DNA of 64,000 nt from Afipia sp. (GCA_017308575.1 JAFKEQ010000001.1:620001-684000); one strand, 5' to 3'; shown: positions 50,912 to 60,097, counted from the stretch's first letter. The notes: generated by a model not told the origin, from the sequence alone. Translations and numbers: made by a program.

Positions 50912-51715
50912 TCATTCCCCCGCCACCGGCAGGCTGAGATTGGCGTAGACGATGCCGCCGTCCACCGCGATCGAGTTGCCGATCACATAGTCGCCCGCGC
51001 GCGAGGCGAGATAGATCGCGATGCCCGCCATGTCCTCCGGCGTGCCGATGCGCTTTGCCGGAATGGCTTTTGCGACTGCATCGCCGTGGTCGCGCGCCGC
51101 GGTGTTCATGTCGGACTCGAACGCGCCGGGGCAGATCGCGGTGACATTGATATTGTCCTTGATCAGTTTCGCCGCCATGCGCCGCGTCAGGTGAATCACC
51201 GCCGCCTTGCTCGCCTGATAGGAGTAAGTCTCCAGCGGATTGACGGAGAGGCCGTCGATCGAGGCGATGTTGATGACCTTGCCGGGTTTCTCTTTCGTGG
51301 CTGCCGCGCGCAGCGGCTTGGCCAGCGCCTTGGTCAGAAAGAACAGTGACTTGACGTTGAGGTTCATCACCTTGTCCCAGCCGGTCTCCGGGAATTCGTC
51401 AAATGCCGCGCCCCAGGCCGCGCCCGCATTGTTGACCAGAATGTCGAGCTTCGGCTCGCGCTTCATGATCTCGTCGGCGAGTTTGTTGCAGCCTTCGACG
51501 GTGGACATGTCGATCGGCAGCGCGATGCATTCGCCGTCATAGGCGGCGGTCAGTTCTTTTGCGGTTTCCTCGCAGGGGCCGGCCTTGCGCGCGGTGATGT
51601 AAACCTTCGATGCGCCATAGGCGAGAAAGCCGCCGGCGATCATCTTGCCGATGCCGCGCGAGCCGCCGGTGACAAGGGCGACACGGCCCTTGAGCGAAAA
51701 CAGATCCTTGAACAT
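50912..51715 (-). CDS. SDR family oxidoreductase
   Basis: A 267-residue classical short-chain dehydrogenase. The cofactor loop is TGGSRGIGK, the NNAGAAWG motif is at the expected place, and the catalytic set is S in NIASIDGLS and YSYQASKAAVIHL (Tyr-x3-Lys). CPGAFESDM follows. It starts MFKDLFSLKGRVALVTGG with AGGAGG just upstream of ATG 51715; a longer frame to 51769 is rejected. RhlG-like enzymes (acting on 3-oxoacyl substrates) look similar. It is flanked on both sides by direct copies of the R7 repeat. Confidence 0.92.
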   Translation of the reverse strand: MFKDLFSLKGRVALVTGGSRGIGKMIAGGFLAYGASKVYITARKAGPCEETAKELTAAYDGECIALPIDMSTVEGCNKLADEIMKREPKLDILVNNAGAAWGAAFDEFPETGWDKVMNLNVKSLFFLTKALAKPLRAAATKEKPGKVINIASIDGLSVNPLETYSYQASKAAVIHLTRRMAAKLIKDNINVTAICPGAFESDMNTAARDHGDAVAKAIPAKRIGTPEDMAGIAIYLASRAGDYVIGNSIAVDGGIVYANLSLPVAGE

Positions 51716-51819
51716 GACGCCTCCTGTTGCTTTGGCGCGATATAGCGCCAGCCGCGAAGGCGGAGTCAAGGAAGGGCGAGGCTGCGAGGGTGTTTGAAAC
51801 GAGATGCGCGACGATACGT

Positions 51820-51939
51820 GTCCCGGGCGCGATGCAGCGCGCAGCGCTGCGTCGCAGAACCGGGACCGCCAAACGCACGTTATGCGACGGCCCCGGCTCA
51901 GCGGAGCGGCATTTTATGCCGCACCGCGTCCGGGGCACA
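51820..51939. repeat. Intergenic repeat family R7, copy c
   Basis: GTCCCGGGCGCGATGCAGCG, GCAGAACCGGGACCG, ACGGCCCCGGCTCAGCGGAG and GTCCGGGGCACAT. It is the most diverged of the three copies and is in the same orientation as R7b. Confidence 0.75.
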
Positions 51940-51962
51940 TCGCGATCCTTCTGTGATTTCGT

Positions 51963-53021
51963 TTACGCCGCGTCGACGCGACGGAAGCCGTTCCACATCG
52001 CGGTGGCGGCGCCGGAGGTCAGCACCGACAGGAAGCGGGTGTTTTGATAATTGCCGTTCAGCGAAATGCGCGGCAGCGCCATCATGTGTCCGGCATTCTC
52101 GGGAAAGATCATGCCCGGCCGCGTGGTCACGGCGGTCTTGAAGCCGAGGTCGCTGGCGAGGGCGAATTCGCGCCCGGCCGCTGCGCCCCTGTCGCCGTAG
52201 GGATAGGCGAAATGCAGCACCGGTCTTTGCAGGCGGCTTTCGAGATGGGCGCGGCTCGCGCTCATCTGCTGGCGTGCATCGCTGTCGCTCTCACGCCCCA
52301 GATTGCAGTGGCTGACGGTGTGCGCGCCGATGGTCACCAGCGGGTCGGCGGCGAAGTCCCGCAACTCGTCGTATGACATGCACAGTTCGCCGGCGATGGC
52401 GGCGTCATCGACACCGTGCTTCGCGCACAGCGCGCTGACCTCGCAATGGATATCGGTATCGGTCGGCAGTGTGCGCAGCCAGTCGTGAATGTGATCGAAT
52501 GCGTCCTGCTTGAGGATGGCGTTCCTGGTGTCGAAGCGGACCGGCGCGCCGTCGCGCACGATGTCGACGCTGTCGGCGCGGGCGATCGCGCGTTCCAGTG
52601 CGATCCACCACAGCTTGCCGTTGCCTTCGGCGAAGTCGCTGACGGCATAGACGGTGAACGGCGCATCGTGCTCGCGCATCGCAAGCAGCGCATGATCACG
52701 GTTATCGCGGTAGCCGTCGTCGAAGGTGAAGCAGGCGAAGCGCCGGGCGAAATCCTGTTCGGTCAGGCGGCGGTGCGCCTCGTCCAGCGAGACGATATCG
52801 ACGTCCAGCGCGCGCACATGATCCAGCACGGCGCGGAGAAAGTCCGGGGTGATTTCGAGATGATGGTTGGGCTGAAACAGGTCGTCACGGGCCGGGCGGA
52901 CATGATGCAGCATGAAGATGGTGCCGATACCTGACAGCAACGGCCGCAGAAGATGGTGCGCGCCGCTGAAATACAGCGCGTCCATGGCGGCGCGAATGAC
53001 GTTGCTGCGAAGCTGTTTCAT
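51963..53021 (-). CDS. Polysaccharide deacetylase (NodB domain) family protein
   Basis: A protein of about 352 residues with a carbohydrate esterase 4 domain. The catalytic Asp pair is in FTFDDGYRDN, the zinc His pair in GAHTVSHCNLG, and FAYPYGDRG supplies the Arg/Pro motif; MLHHVRP is the usual opening of this group. No classical signal peptide. The start is MKQLRSNVIRAAMDALYFSG at 53021, the form common in relatives, though ATG 53045 is also open. It probably modifies a surface polysaccharide. It is divergent from the OmpA-family gene. Confidence 0.87.
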   Translation of the reverse strand: MKQLRSNVIRAAMDALYFSGAHHLLRPLLSGIGTIFMLHHVRPARDDLFQPNHHLEITPDFLRAVLDHVRALDVDIVSLDEAHRRLTEQDFARRFACFTFDDGYRDNRDHALLAMREHDAPFTVYAVSDFAEGNGKLWWIALERAIARADSVDIVRDGAPVRFDTRNAILKQDAFDHIHDWLRTLPTDTDIHCEVSALCAKHGVDDAAIAGELCMSYDELRDFAADPLVTIGAHTVSHCNLGRESDSDARQQMSASRAHLESRLQRPVLHFAYPYGDRGAAAGREFALASDLGFKTAVTTRPGMIFPENAGHMMALPRISLNGNYQNTRFLSVLTSGAATAMWNGFRRVDAA

Positions 53022-53228
53022 GAAACTTGTGCGGGAACCGATCATGCTGTCCGGAACCGGAGATTGCGTCAGAACTGTTGAAAAAAAGGTTAGCCAAATC
53101 GCCCGATCCTACCGCTAAGACGGCGGTTGGGACCTGCGTCTTTTGTCGCAAGGTCCCTGTTCATTTCGCGTTTGACACCCGCGCAAGGGTTTGTTTTGTC
53201 TGCATTCCTAGCAAATAAAAGGTCCGGG

Positions 53229-54623
53229 ATGAACGGAATGTCGGGGTGGGCGCGCAAATGGTGGCCGGGACTGGTTCCACTGGCCATTCTCTGGATCGTT
53301 GCGATTTGGCACGGGACCGCGCCGCTTGAGGCGAATCTGGCGGCCAGGTCCACCGCGGCTCTGAAAGGCACCGTTCTCGACAAGACCCGCATTTCGGTGT
53401 CCGGCCGTGACGTCACGCTTTCGGCCGAGGCCTTCTCGGAGGACGGACGGCGCAGCGCAACGTCGCAGGTCGAGGCCGTGCCCGGCGTGCGGCTTGTGAA
53501 CGACGAGACCCGCCTCGTTCCGGAAGCCAAGCCGTTCGTCTGGACCATCGAGCGCGATGTGGTCCGGATCACGCTCGGCGGCAATGCGCCGTTGCCCGCC
53601 AGCAAGGCGCGTCTGGCCGAGGCCACGCGCGCCGCGGCGGCCGGGACCGAAGTGGCCGACCGCATGGGCATGGCGCGGGGCGCGCCGGCGCGGTTCGATG
53701 CGGCCGCGCTGCTCCTGATCGAGCAGATCGGCAAGCTCAAGGACGGCAAGATCACGCTGACCGATACCGGCGTCAAACTGGAAGGCATGGCGCGGGAGAT
53801 CGGAAGCCGGGAGGCCATTGCGGCGGCTCTGCGCAATCTGCCGGAAGGCTATTCGGTCACCGGAAATGCGATCAAGGCGCCGCCCTACATCTTCCAGGCC
53901 AACAAGGACCCGGTGGCCGACACGGTGACGCTGGCGGGCTATGTGCCGGACAACGCCGCGCATGCCGCCATTGTCGCGGCGGTAGGGCGGAAGTTCTTTT
54001 CCGGAAAGCTGGTGGACAACCTGAAGGCCAGTGCCGGCGCGCCGCAGGGATTCGCCAACGCCGCGATCGCGGCGCTGGGCGCGCTGTCGCGGGTGTCCAC
54101 CGGATCGCTGGTGATGTCGGATCGCGAGGTCAAGCTGTCGGGCGATGCGCTTTACGCCGTCGCAGCCGACCAGATTCGCGACGGGCTCGGCGGCCAGTTG
54201 CCGCAGGGCTGGACCGCGAAGGCCGAAGTCTCGGTGAAGCCGGTGGCCAGCAGCGTCGATGCGACGGTGTGCCAGCAACTGTTCTATGAGTTGCTCGGCA
54301 AGGCCCGGATCAGGTTCGAATCCGGCAAGGCCTCGATCGATAAGGATTCCATGGGCCTGCTCGACCGCCTGATCGAGACGGCGCTGCGTTGCCCGAGCGC
54401 CAATATCGAGGTCGCGGGCCACACCGACAGCGATGGCGACGACAACGCTAATAAGGTGCTGTCCGAGAAGCGCGCGCAGGCGGTGGCGGATTATCTGGTC
54501 AAGGCCGGATTGCCGCCCGATCGTCTGAAGGCGGTCGGCTATGGCAGCCAGCAGCCCATCGCCACCAACGACACGGAAGAAGGCAAGGCCAAGAACCGGC
54601 GCATCGATTTTGTGGTGAAGTGA
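53229..54623 (+). CDS. OmpA family protein with BON domains
   Basis: A 464-residue envelope protein. One N-terminal membrane helix (WWPGLVPLAILWIVAIWHGT) anchors it; the middle has repeated BON-like units, for example GTVLDKTRISVSGRDVTLSA and TVTLAGYVPDNAAHAAIVAA; the C-terminal OmpA domain binds peptidoglycan with IEVAGHTDSDGDDNANKVLS and NRRIDFVVK. ATG 53229 has AAAGG seven bases upstream; a longer frame to 53127 is rejected. It is likely an inner-membrane-anchored peptidoglycan-binding scaffold. Upstream TTGACA at 53172 may be part of its promoter. Confidence 0.9.
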   Translation: MNGMSGWARKWWPGLVPLAILWIVAIWHGTAPLEANLAARSTAALKGTVLDKTRISVSGRDVTLSAEAFSEDGRRSATSQVEAVPGVRLVNDETRLVPEAKPFVWTIERDVVRITLGGNAPLPASKARLAEATRAAAAGTEVADRMGMARGAPARFDAAALLLIEQIGKLKDGKITLTDTGVKLEGMAREIGSREAIAAALRNLPEGYSVTGNAIKAPPYIFQANKDPVADTVTLAGYVPDNAAHAAIVAAVGRKFFSGKLVDNLKASAGAPQGFANAAIAALGALSRVSTGSLVMSDREVKLSGDALYAVAADQIRDGLGGQLPQGWTAKAEVSVKPVASSVDATVCQQLFYELLGKARIRFESGKASIDKDSMGLLDRLIETALRCPSANIEVAGHTDSDGDDNANKVLSEKRAQAVADYLVKAGLPPDRLKAVGYGSQQPIATNDTEEGKAKNRRIDFVVK

Positions 54624-54675
54624 GCATGCAGCGCAGCATCTATCTCCCCGAAAGATTGGCCGCTGCGATCAAGCC

Positions 54676-54760
54676 GTCATTGCGAGCGAAGCGAAGCAAT
54701 CCAGCTTTGAGAAACAGCAGAAGCTGGATTGCTTCGTCGCAAGTGCTCCTCGCAATGACG
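54676..54760. repeat. Intergenic repeat family R2, copy d (reverse orientation)
   Basis: GTCATTGCGAGCGAAGCGAA with GCAATCCAGCTT, then AAGCTGGATTGCTTCGTCGC and CTCCTCGCAATGAC. The GAGGAG side lies on the right, so the unit is inverted relative to R2a-c; no 38-bp module. It separates the OmpA-family gene from the small membrane protein gene. Confidence 0.85.
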
Positions 54761-54783
54761 GGTGGTGATAAGGACAAATCGTC

Positions 54784-55080
54784 ATGATCTATCTCGCAAC
54801 ATTCAACTGGGGCTGGCTGCTGGCGGCGGCGTTGCTTGGCCTGGCCATGGGATGGATCGCAGTGGTGCAGCACGGACAAGGCTGGTCCGGCGTTACCATG
54901 CGCAAGGTCGCGGTGTTCGTGGCGGCGCTGATCCTGGCCTCGGTGTTCCATCTCGCCCCCGGCCGTCCCGGCTATTGGCTCGATCTCGGTCTTGTCATGT
55001 TTGCTGCCTACGTTGTGGGCTGCGCCGTGGGATCGTGGCTGCGCAGTCTGGTGGTCTCGCGGCCCGCGCCCTCCGCCTGA
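54784..55080 (+). CDS. Small three-helix membrane protein
   Basis: A 98-residue hydrophobic protein with three predicted helices: NWGWLLAAALLGLAMGWIAV, VAVFVAALILASVFHLA and LDLGLVMFAAYVVGCAVGSW, with a short Ser/Ala tail. It follows the OmpA/BON protein gene on the same strand and is conserved in that position in relatives as far as I recall, so the two may act together in the envelope. ATG 54784. I do not recognise a named family. Confidence 0.72.
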   Translation: MIYLATFNWGWLLAAALLGLAMGWIAVVQHGQGWSGVTMRKVAVFVAALILASVFHLAPGRPGYWLDLGLVMFAAYVVGCAVGSWLRSLVVSRPAPSA

Positions 55081-55279
55081 GGCCTGATGCCGCAAGCCGA
55101 TGCTGCAAGTCTGGCGGACGGCGTCGCCATGACATAGGTGCGGTGCGGTGAGACTCCCGCTTTAAGGCTATTTTGGCCCTTTCGGCAGCTAAACTGACTC
55201 GTCGGCCTCGCGGTCGCCTTGCCGGTCTGCTAGGACAGCCTGACCCGGGACAACGCGATCGATCCAATTTGAGGTCTTG

Positions 55280-56332
55280 ATGCTGGAGACACTACGCGGG
55301 GCCATCGCGTATATGCGCGAGAAGCAGATCCTGCATAAGTTCGGTGTCGCGGTCAGTATCGCGATCATCGCGACGGCTTTTTACATCCTCTATCACATGC
55401 TCAAGGGGCTCGATGTCGACGACCTCTATGAGGCGCTGCGCGACACCGAAATCCGGACCGTCGTGCTGGCGGGACTGTGCGTGGCGGCGGGCTATTTCAC
55501 GCTGACCTTCTACGATCTGTTCGCATTGCGCGCCATCGGTCAGAGCGGCGTGCCCTACCGGATCGCCGCCTTCGCGGGCTTCACCAGCTATTCGATCGGC
55601 CACAATGTCGGCGCCAGCGTCTTCACCGGCGGCGTGGTGCGCTATCGCGTCTATTCTGCATGGGGCCTGTCGGCGGTCGATGTCGCCAAGGTGTGCTTCC
55701 TTGCGGGCCTCACGTTCTGGCTCGGCAATGCCGCGGTGCTGGGCCTCGGCGTCGCCTATCATCCGGAGGCGGCGGCCTCCATCGACAAGCTTCCGGTCTG
55801 GGTCAATCGCGCCGCGGCGCTCTGCCTTCTCGCCGCGTTGTTTTGCTATGTCGCATGGGTCTGGATGAAACCGCGCGAGGTCGGCCGCGGAAGCTGGACC
55901 GTGACGCTTCCGGGCGGCCCGCTGACGCTGCTGCAGATCGTGATCGGCATCGTGGATCTCGGCTTCTGTGCGCTCGCGATGTACATCCTGGTGCCCGACG
56001 AGCCGCATGTCGGGTTCGTTGTGGTGGCGGTGATCTTCGTCTCGGCGACGCTGCTCGGTTTCGCCAGCCATTCGCCCGGCGGGCTCGGCGTGTTCGACGC
56101 CGCGATGCTGGTGGGTCTGTTCCAGTTCGACCGCGAAGAACTGCTGGCCGGCATGCTGTTGTTCCGGGTGCTGTATTATCTGGTGCCCTTTATCATTTCC
56201 GTCATCTTGCTCTCGCTTCGCGAGCTTATTGTCGGCCTTCGGGCAAAACGAGTCGCCGCGGCGCTGCAGCGGCTCGACGAGGCCGCGACATCGCAGGGGC
56301 CCGCGCAAGGTTCGGGATCTCCGGTTGCGTAA
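55280..56332 (+). CDS. YbhN / UPF0104 family membrane protein (LPG synthase TM-region-like)
   Basis: A 350-residue polytopic membrane protein of the lysylphosphatidylglycerol synthase TM-region family (YbhN). Segments TAFYILYHMLKGLDVDDLYE, YDLFALRAIGQSGVPYRIAA and SYSIGHNVGASVFTGGVVRY are typical, and FASHSPGGLGVFDAAML is the conserved signature near the C-terminus. It lacks the aminoacyl-transferase domain of MprF, so its substrate is unknown; members have been linked to lipid or glycolipid transport. Start ATG 55280 with GAGG upstream. Confidence 0.88.
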   Translation: MLETLRGAIAYMREKQILHKFGVAVSIAIIATAFYILYHMLKGLDVDDLYEALRDTEIRTVVLAGLCVAAGYFTLTFYDLFALRAIGQSGVPYRIAAFAGFTSYSIGHNVGASVFTGGVVRYRVYSAWGLSAVDVAKVCFLAGLTFWLGNAAVLGLGVAYHPEAAASIDKLPVWVNRAAALCLLAALFCYVAWVWMKPREVGRGSWTVTLPGGPLTLLQIVIGIVDLGFCALAMYILVPDEPHVGFVVVAVIFVSATLLGFASHSPGGLGVFDAAMLVGLFQFDREELLAGMLLFRVLYYLVPFIISVILLSLRELIVGLRAKRVAAALQRLDEAATSQGPAQGSGSPVA

Positions 56333-56374
56333 GCGCCTTGTGCCAGGCCAGCGCGCGCTGAACAGAGTCCACGC

Positions 56375-57691
56375 ATGACGATCGCATCTTCGAGTTCTGG
56401 TTTTGCGCCGTGGTCCGACCGGCTGCGCCGGTCGGCGATCGTGCTGATCGCAGCGGCGCTGGTGCTGGCCGGGGTGACGATGTTCGGCGGCCTGACCGTC
56501 GTGCAGGCAGCTGCGGTGTTTCTTGTCATCACCGGTGCGGCGCTGGTGCCCTGGCATCTGCAGCATACCGCGCCGGTCGCCGACGATCTTGTCGGCGCGC
56601 GCCCTGCCGAGATGCCGGTGGTGCAGGCGGTGGTCGGCGGCATGCCGGATGCGGCCGTGCTGCTGGATCGCGCCGGCCGGGTGCTGCATTTCAACCAGGC
56701 TGCCTCGCAACTGGCACCCGCGCTGCGCCGGCACGAACTGGCCCTGTTCGCGCTGCGCTCGCCGGAAATCATTGCGGCGTTGCGCGAGGCCATCGCGACT
56801 CGCCAGCCGCAGCGCGCGGCTTATGTGGACCGCGCGCCCGTCGAGCGCTGGATGGAGTTGATCATCACGCCGCTGGTGTTGCCGACCGCGTTCGGCGGCA
56901 CCGAATACTGCATCCTCATGACCTTCCACGACCAGACGCCGCTGCGCCGGGTCGAGGAAATGCGCGCGGACTTCGTCGCCAATGCGAGTCACGAACTGCG
57001 CACGCCGCTGGCGGCGCTGTCGGGCTTCATCGACACGCTGCAGGGGCCTGCGCGCGACGACCCCAAGGCGCGCGAGCGTTTCCTCGGCATCATGCACGCG
57101 CAGGCCTCGCGCATGGCGCGGCTGATCGACGACCTGCTGTCGCTGTCGCGCGTCGAACTCAGCGCCCATGTGCGCCCCGAGAAACTGATCGACGTGGTGC
57201 CGCTGGTGCGTCAGGTGATCGACGGGCTGGAGCCGCTGGCGCGCGAGCGTCAGGTCAGGATCGAAGCCGAGCTTCCAGCGGAGCCGGTGATCGTCGCCGG
57301 CGACAGCGAAGAGCTGCTGCGGCTGGTGGAGAACCTGATCGAGAATGGGTTGAAGTACGGTGCTTCCGGTGGACGTGTGGTGGTGTCGCTGGCCGATGCA
57401 AGTTCAGGCGAGGGGGGCGGCGAGGTTCGCTTCGCGGTGCGCGACTTCGGCCCCGGCATCGCGCCGGAACATCTGCCGCGTCTCACCGAGCGGTTCTATC
57501 GCGTCGATGTCGGCGACAGCCGCGCGCAGGGCGGAACGGGCCTCGGATTGTCGCTGGTCAAGCACATCCTCAACCGTCATCGCGGACGTCTTCTGATCGA
57601 AAGCGTTGCGGGTCACGGCGCCACCTTCACCGCATGCTTTCCGGTCATGAAGCCCGCGGCTCCCGGCGCGCCGGTTTCGGTGAAGGAGTGA
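56375..57691 (+). CDS. phoR: PhoR-like sensor histidine kinase
   Basis: A 438-residue kinase. Two adjacent N-terminal helices (AIVLIAAALVLAGVTMFGGL and VVQAAAVFLVITGAALVPW) are followed by a PAS domain (GMPDAAVLLDRAGRVLHFNQ), the H-box NASHELRTPL with the phosphorylated His, N-box NLIENGLKYGA, and ATP lid DFGPGIAPEH with GGTGLGLSLVKHI. The short periplasmic loop and PAS match the phosphate-sensing PhoR. In relatives phoR is usually followed by pst genes and phoB; here gcrA is convergent and neither is in the window. So the PhoR name is likely but not proven. Confidence 0.82.
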   Translation: MTIASSSSGFAPWSDRLRRSAIVLIAAALVLAGVTMFGGLTVVQAAAVFLVITGAALVPWHLQHTAPVADDLVGARPAEMPVVQAVVGGMPDAAVLLDRAGRVLHFNQAASQLAPALRRHELALFALRSPEIIAALREAIATRQPQRAAYVDRAPVERWMELIITPLVLPTAFGGTEYCILMTFHDQTPLRRVEEMRADFVANASHELRTPLAALSGFIDTLQGPARDDPKARERFLGIMHAQASRMARLIDDLLSLSRVELSAHVRPEKLIDVVPLVRQVIDGLEPLARERQVRIEAELPAEPVIVAGDSEELLRLVENLIENGLKYGASGGRVVVSLADASSGEGGGEVRFAVRDFGPGIAPEHLPRLTERFYRVDVGDSRAQGGTGLGLSLVKHILNRHRGRLLIESVAGHGATFTACFPVMKPAAPGAPVSVKE

Positions 57692-57772
57692 GCGCGAAAC
57701 GGCGGGATCGCGGTTTCGCCGCATGGCCACAAAGCCGCCTTTTGCAGCCAGGTTTGATGCAATCCGGTAACA

Positions 57773-57803
57773 AAAAAGCCTCATCGGTCCGATGAGGCTT
57801 TTT
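57773..57803. terminator. Bidirectional terminator between phoR and gcrA
   Basis: AAAAAGCCTCATCGG (57773-57787), one T, then the exact reverse complement ending GAGGCTTTTT (57789-57803). Both strands therefore have a GC stem followed by a T-tract, fitting two convergent genes that end at 57691 and 57827. Confidence 0.92.
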
Positions 57804-57826
57804 CGTAGCGTTTAGAACAGCTTCGC

Positions 57827-58336
57827 TTATTTCGTGCTCGGCCGCGAGGCGCGGCGGCGATCGCTCGCCGGCTGATAGGCGACGCGCGAATGGTGCGCGC
57901 AATAGGGAAGCGAGGTCAGCGCCTTGCCGCCGCAGAAAAAGAAGTCCGGGCTGCCCGGATCGCCGACCGGCCAGTGGCAGGTGCTCTCGTTCAGTTCGAG
58001 CAGGGTAAGCCGCTGGCTCATCGGCACCACGTTGTCGTAGGCGATCGGATCGGCCTCGACTTCAACTTCGAAAGCATGGGCGAGCGCGGTATTGCCGCGC
58101 GATACCGGGCGGCTGATCCGCATCATATGTTGCGCGGGACGCACCTTGCGCTGACGTGGCGCGGCGGAAGAAGGGCTCTTGGCCCGGCCCGACAGGCCCA
58201 GCCGATGGACCTTTCCGATCACGGCGTTACGGGTGATATTGCCAAGCTCGGCGGCAATCTGGCTGGCCGAAAGGCCAGATTCCCAGAGCTTCTTCAACTG
58301 TTCTACGCGATCGTCGGTCCAGCTGATTACCGTCAT
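57827..58336 (-). CDS. gcrA: Cell cycle regulator GcrA
   Basis: A 169-residue GcrA, the alphaproteobacterial factor that binds sigma-70 holoenzyme and GANTC-methylated promoters. The N-terminal HTH is MTVISWTDDRVEQLKKLWES followed by GLSASQIAAELGNITRNAVIGKVHRLGL; the C-terminal sigma-interacting part contains LTLLELNESTCHWPVGDPGS and FFFCGGKALTSLPYCAHHSR. The frame is open to 58390, but MTVISW at 58336 with AAGGAAG upstream is the family start. Two CcrM methylation sites lie about 210 bases upstream. Confidence 0.96.
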   Translation of the reverse strand: MTVISWTDDRVEQLKKLWESGLSASQIAAELGNITRNAVIGKVHRLGLSGRAKSPSSAAPRQRKVRPAQHMMRISRPVSRGNTALAHAFEVEVEADPIAYDNVVPMSQRLTLLELNESTCHWPVGDPGSPDFFFCGGKALTSLPYCAHHSRVAYQPASDRRRASRPSTK

Positions 58337-58540
58337 CGCACTCTTCCTTTTGTCTCGCACCGACCATTTGGCCTGGCGTTGCGTTTTCAAAATTCCCGAA
58401 ATCCCTGCTGGCAGAATCCCTTAGCCCTCGCCGGCTGCATGATGAGCGAGCCGGGCGTTAACGCCGTACCGAAGACAATCGAGGATCAGAACTGCCGCAC
58501 GAGATATCGTACCTAACGACAGAGACGCTACAATATGGCG

Positions 58541-58560
58541 CGACTCACGCGCAAGAGTCG
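58541..58560. promoter_or_regulatory. Inverted pair of GANTC (CcrM) sites upstream of gcrA
   Basis: CGACTC (58541-58546) and GAGTCG (58555-58560) are separated by ACGCGCAA. Both contain GANTC, the target of the CcrM methylase, and they form an inverted repeat. A further palindrome GGCGTTAACGCC is at 58453-58464. The rest of the gap 58337-58877 holds only the arg promoter and leader described separately. Confidence 0.4.
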
Positions 58561-58736
58561 GCGGTTGCGCGTCCACATGTTCCGAATAAAAAGCAAATAA
58601 ATTCGCTTTTTATTCGACCTCGCAAATGCGGCTTTTGCTCCCGCGCTTCCGGTCAGGAACCGGAAAAAAGGGACCAAAACGCCCGATTATGACCTCGCAA
58701 TGACAATGGGCGGGATGAGCGTAGGGTTCGCGTGGA

Positions 58737-58764
58737 TTGACACGGAAGGACCCGCCAATAGAAT
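58737..58764 (+). promoter_or_regulatory. Sigma-70-type promoter of argD-argF
   Basis: TTGACA (58737-58742), spacer of 16, TAGAAT (58759-58764). The predicted start near 58771 is about 107 bases before argD. It is the strongest -35/-10 pair seen in the window. Confidence 0.65.
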
Positions 58765-58771
58765 GCATGCA

Positions 58772-58799
58772 CGTGCCGCCTTTCCGGGCGGCACGTTTT
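58772..58799 (+). terminator. Hairpin with U-tract at the start of the arg leader
   Basis: Perfect 9-bp stem CGTGCCGCC / GGCGGCACG with loop TTTCCG, then TTTT. There is no upstream + strand gene to terminate, because gcrA runs the other way, so it would form at the very 5' end of the arg transcript. It may be an attenuator, a 5' stabiliser, or the end of a tiny abortive RNA. Confidence 0.55.
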
Positions 58800-58877
58800 C
58801 GTTTCCGGGGCAGGCAACGAGCAATTGACGCGGATACGCCGTGAGCGCTGTTGGCCCCTCAATTTCGTCAGGTCGCC

Positions 58878-60097
58878 ATGAGCAACACCGCCAAACCGCA
58901 TCTCGCCTCCCACATGCTGCCGGTCTTCGCCCGCGCGGACGTGGCGTTTGAGCGCGGTGAAGGGCCGTGGCTCATCGCAACCGACGGCGAGCGCTATCTC
59001 GATTTCACCAGCGGCGTGGCGGTGAACGCACTCGGCCATGCGCATCCGCATCTTGTTGCCGCGCTCCAGGAGCAGGCCGCCAAGCTGTGGCATGTCTCGA
59101 ACCTGTTCACGATTCCGGAAGGCGAGCGGCTGGCGGCGCGGTTGTGCGATGCGAGCTTCGCCGACGTGGTGTTCTTTTGCAATTCCGGCGCGGAGGCGAT
59201 GGAAGCTGCCATCAAGACCGCACGGAAATTCCAGGCTGCGAGCGGCCATCCGGAGCGCTACCGGCTGATCACGTTTGAAGGCGCTTTCCATGGCCGCACG
59301 CTGGCGACGCTCGCCGCGGGCGGTCAGCAGAAGTATCTCGAAGGCTTCGGCCCGCGTGTCGAAGGTTTCGATCAGGTGCCGCTCGGTGACATCGAGGCGG
59401 TGAAGAAGGCCATCGGCCCGGAGACCGCCGGTATCATCATCGAGCCTTGGCAGGGCGAAGGCGGCGTGCGCGCCGCCGATCCGTCCTTCTTCCGCGCGCT
59501 GCGGCAGCTCTGCGACGACAACAAGCTCATGCTGGTATTCGACGAGGTGCAGACCGGCATGGGCCGCACCGGCACGCTGTTCGCTTATGAGAAGACCGGG
59601 GTGAAGCCGGACATCATGGCGCTGGCCAAGGCACTTGGCGGCGGCTTTCCGATGGGCGCGTGCCTCGCAACGGTCGAAGCTGCGGTCGGCATGACGCCGG
59701 GCACCCACGGCTCGACCTTCGGCGGCAATCTGCTCGCCGCCGCCGCGGGCAATGCCACGCTCGATATCATGCTGGCGCCGAAATTCTTCGAGCATGTCCA
59801 GCGCGTGTCGCTGCTGCTGAAACAGAAGCTCGCATCGATCGTTGATCGTTACCCTGACGTGGTGTCGGATGTGCGCGGCGATGGCCTTCTGATCGGTCTG
59901 AAAGCTGTGGTGCCGGCCGGCGATCTTGTCGCGGCCTTCCGCGACGAGAAATTGCTGACCGTCGGTGCCGGTGAAAACGTGGTGCGTTTGCTGCCGCCGC
60001 TGATCGTCAGCGAAGCCGAGATCGAGGACGGCATCGCACGTGTGGAGCGCGCGTGCGCGAAACTGACACAGGCGCAGATGCGGCAAGGGGCTGCATC

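Noticed and set aside
53172..53200. Promoter of the OmpA/BON gene (TTGACA at 53172)
   Set aside because: The -35 is good, but no convincing -10 lies 16-18 bases on (TTTGTC only), so it is mentioned with the gene and not listed as a feature.
55292..57169. 625-codon minus-strand frame across the YbhN-like and phoR genes
   Set aside because: It crosses two well-supported + strand genes and has a low-complexity Arg/Gln/His composition without motifs.
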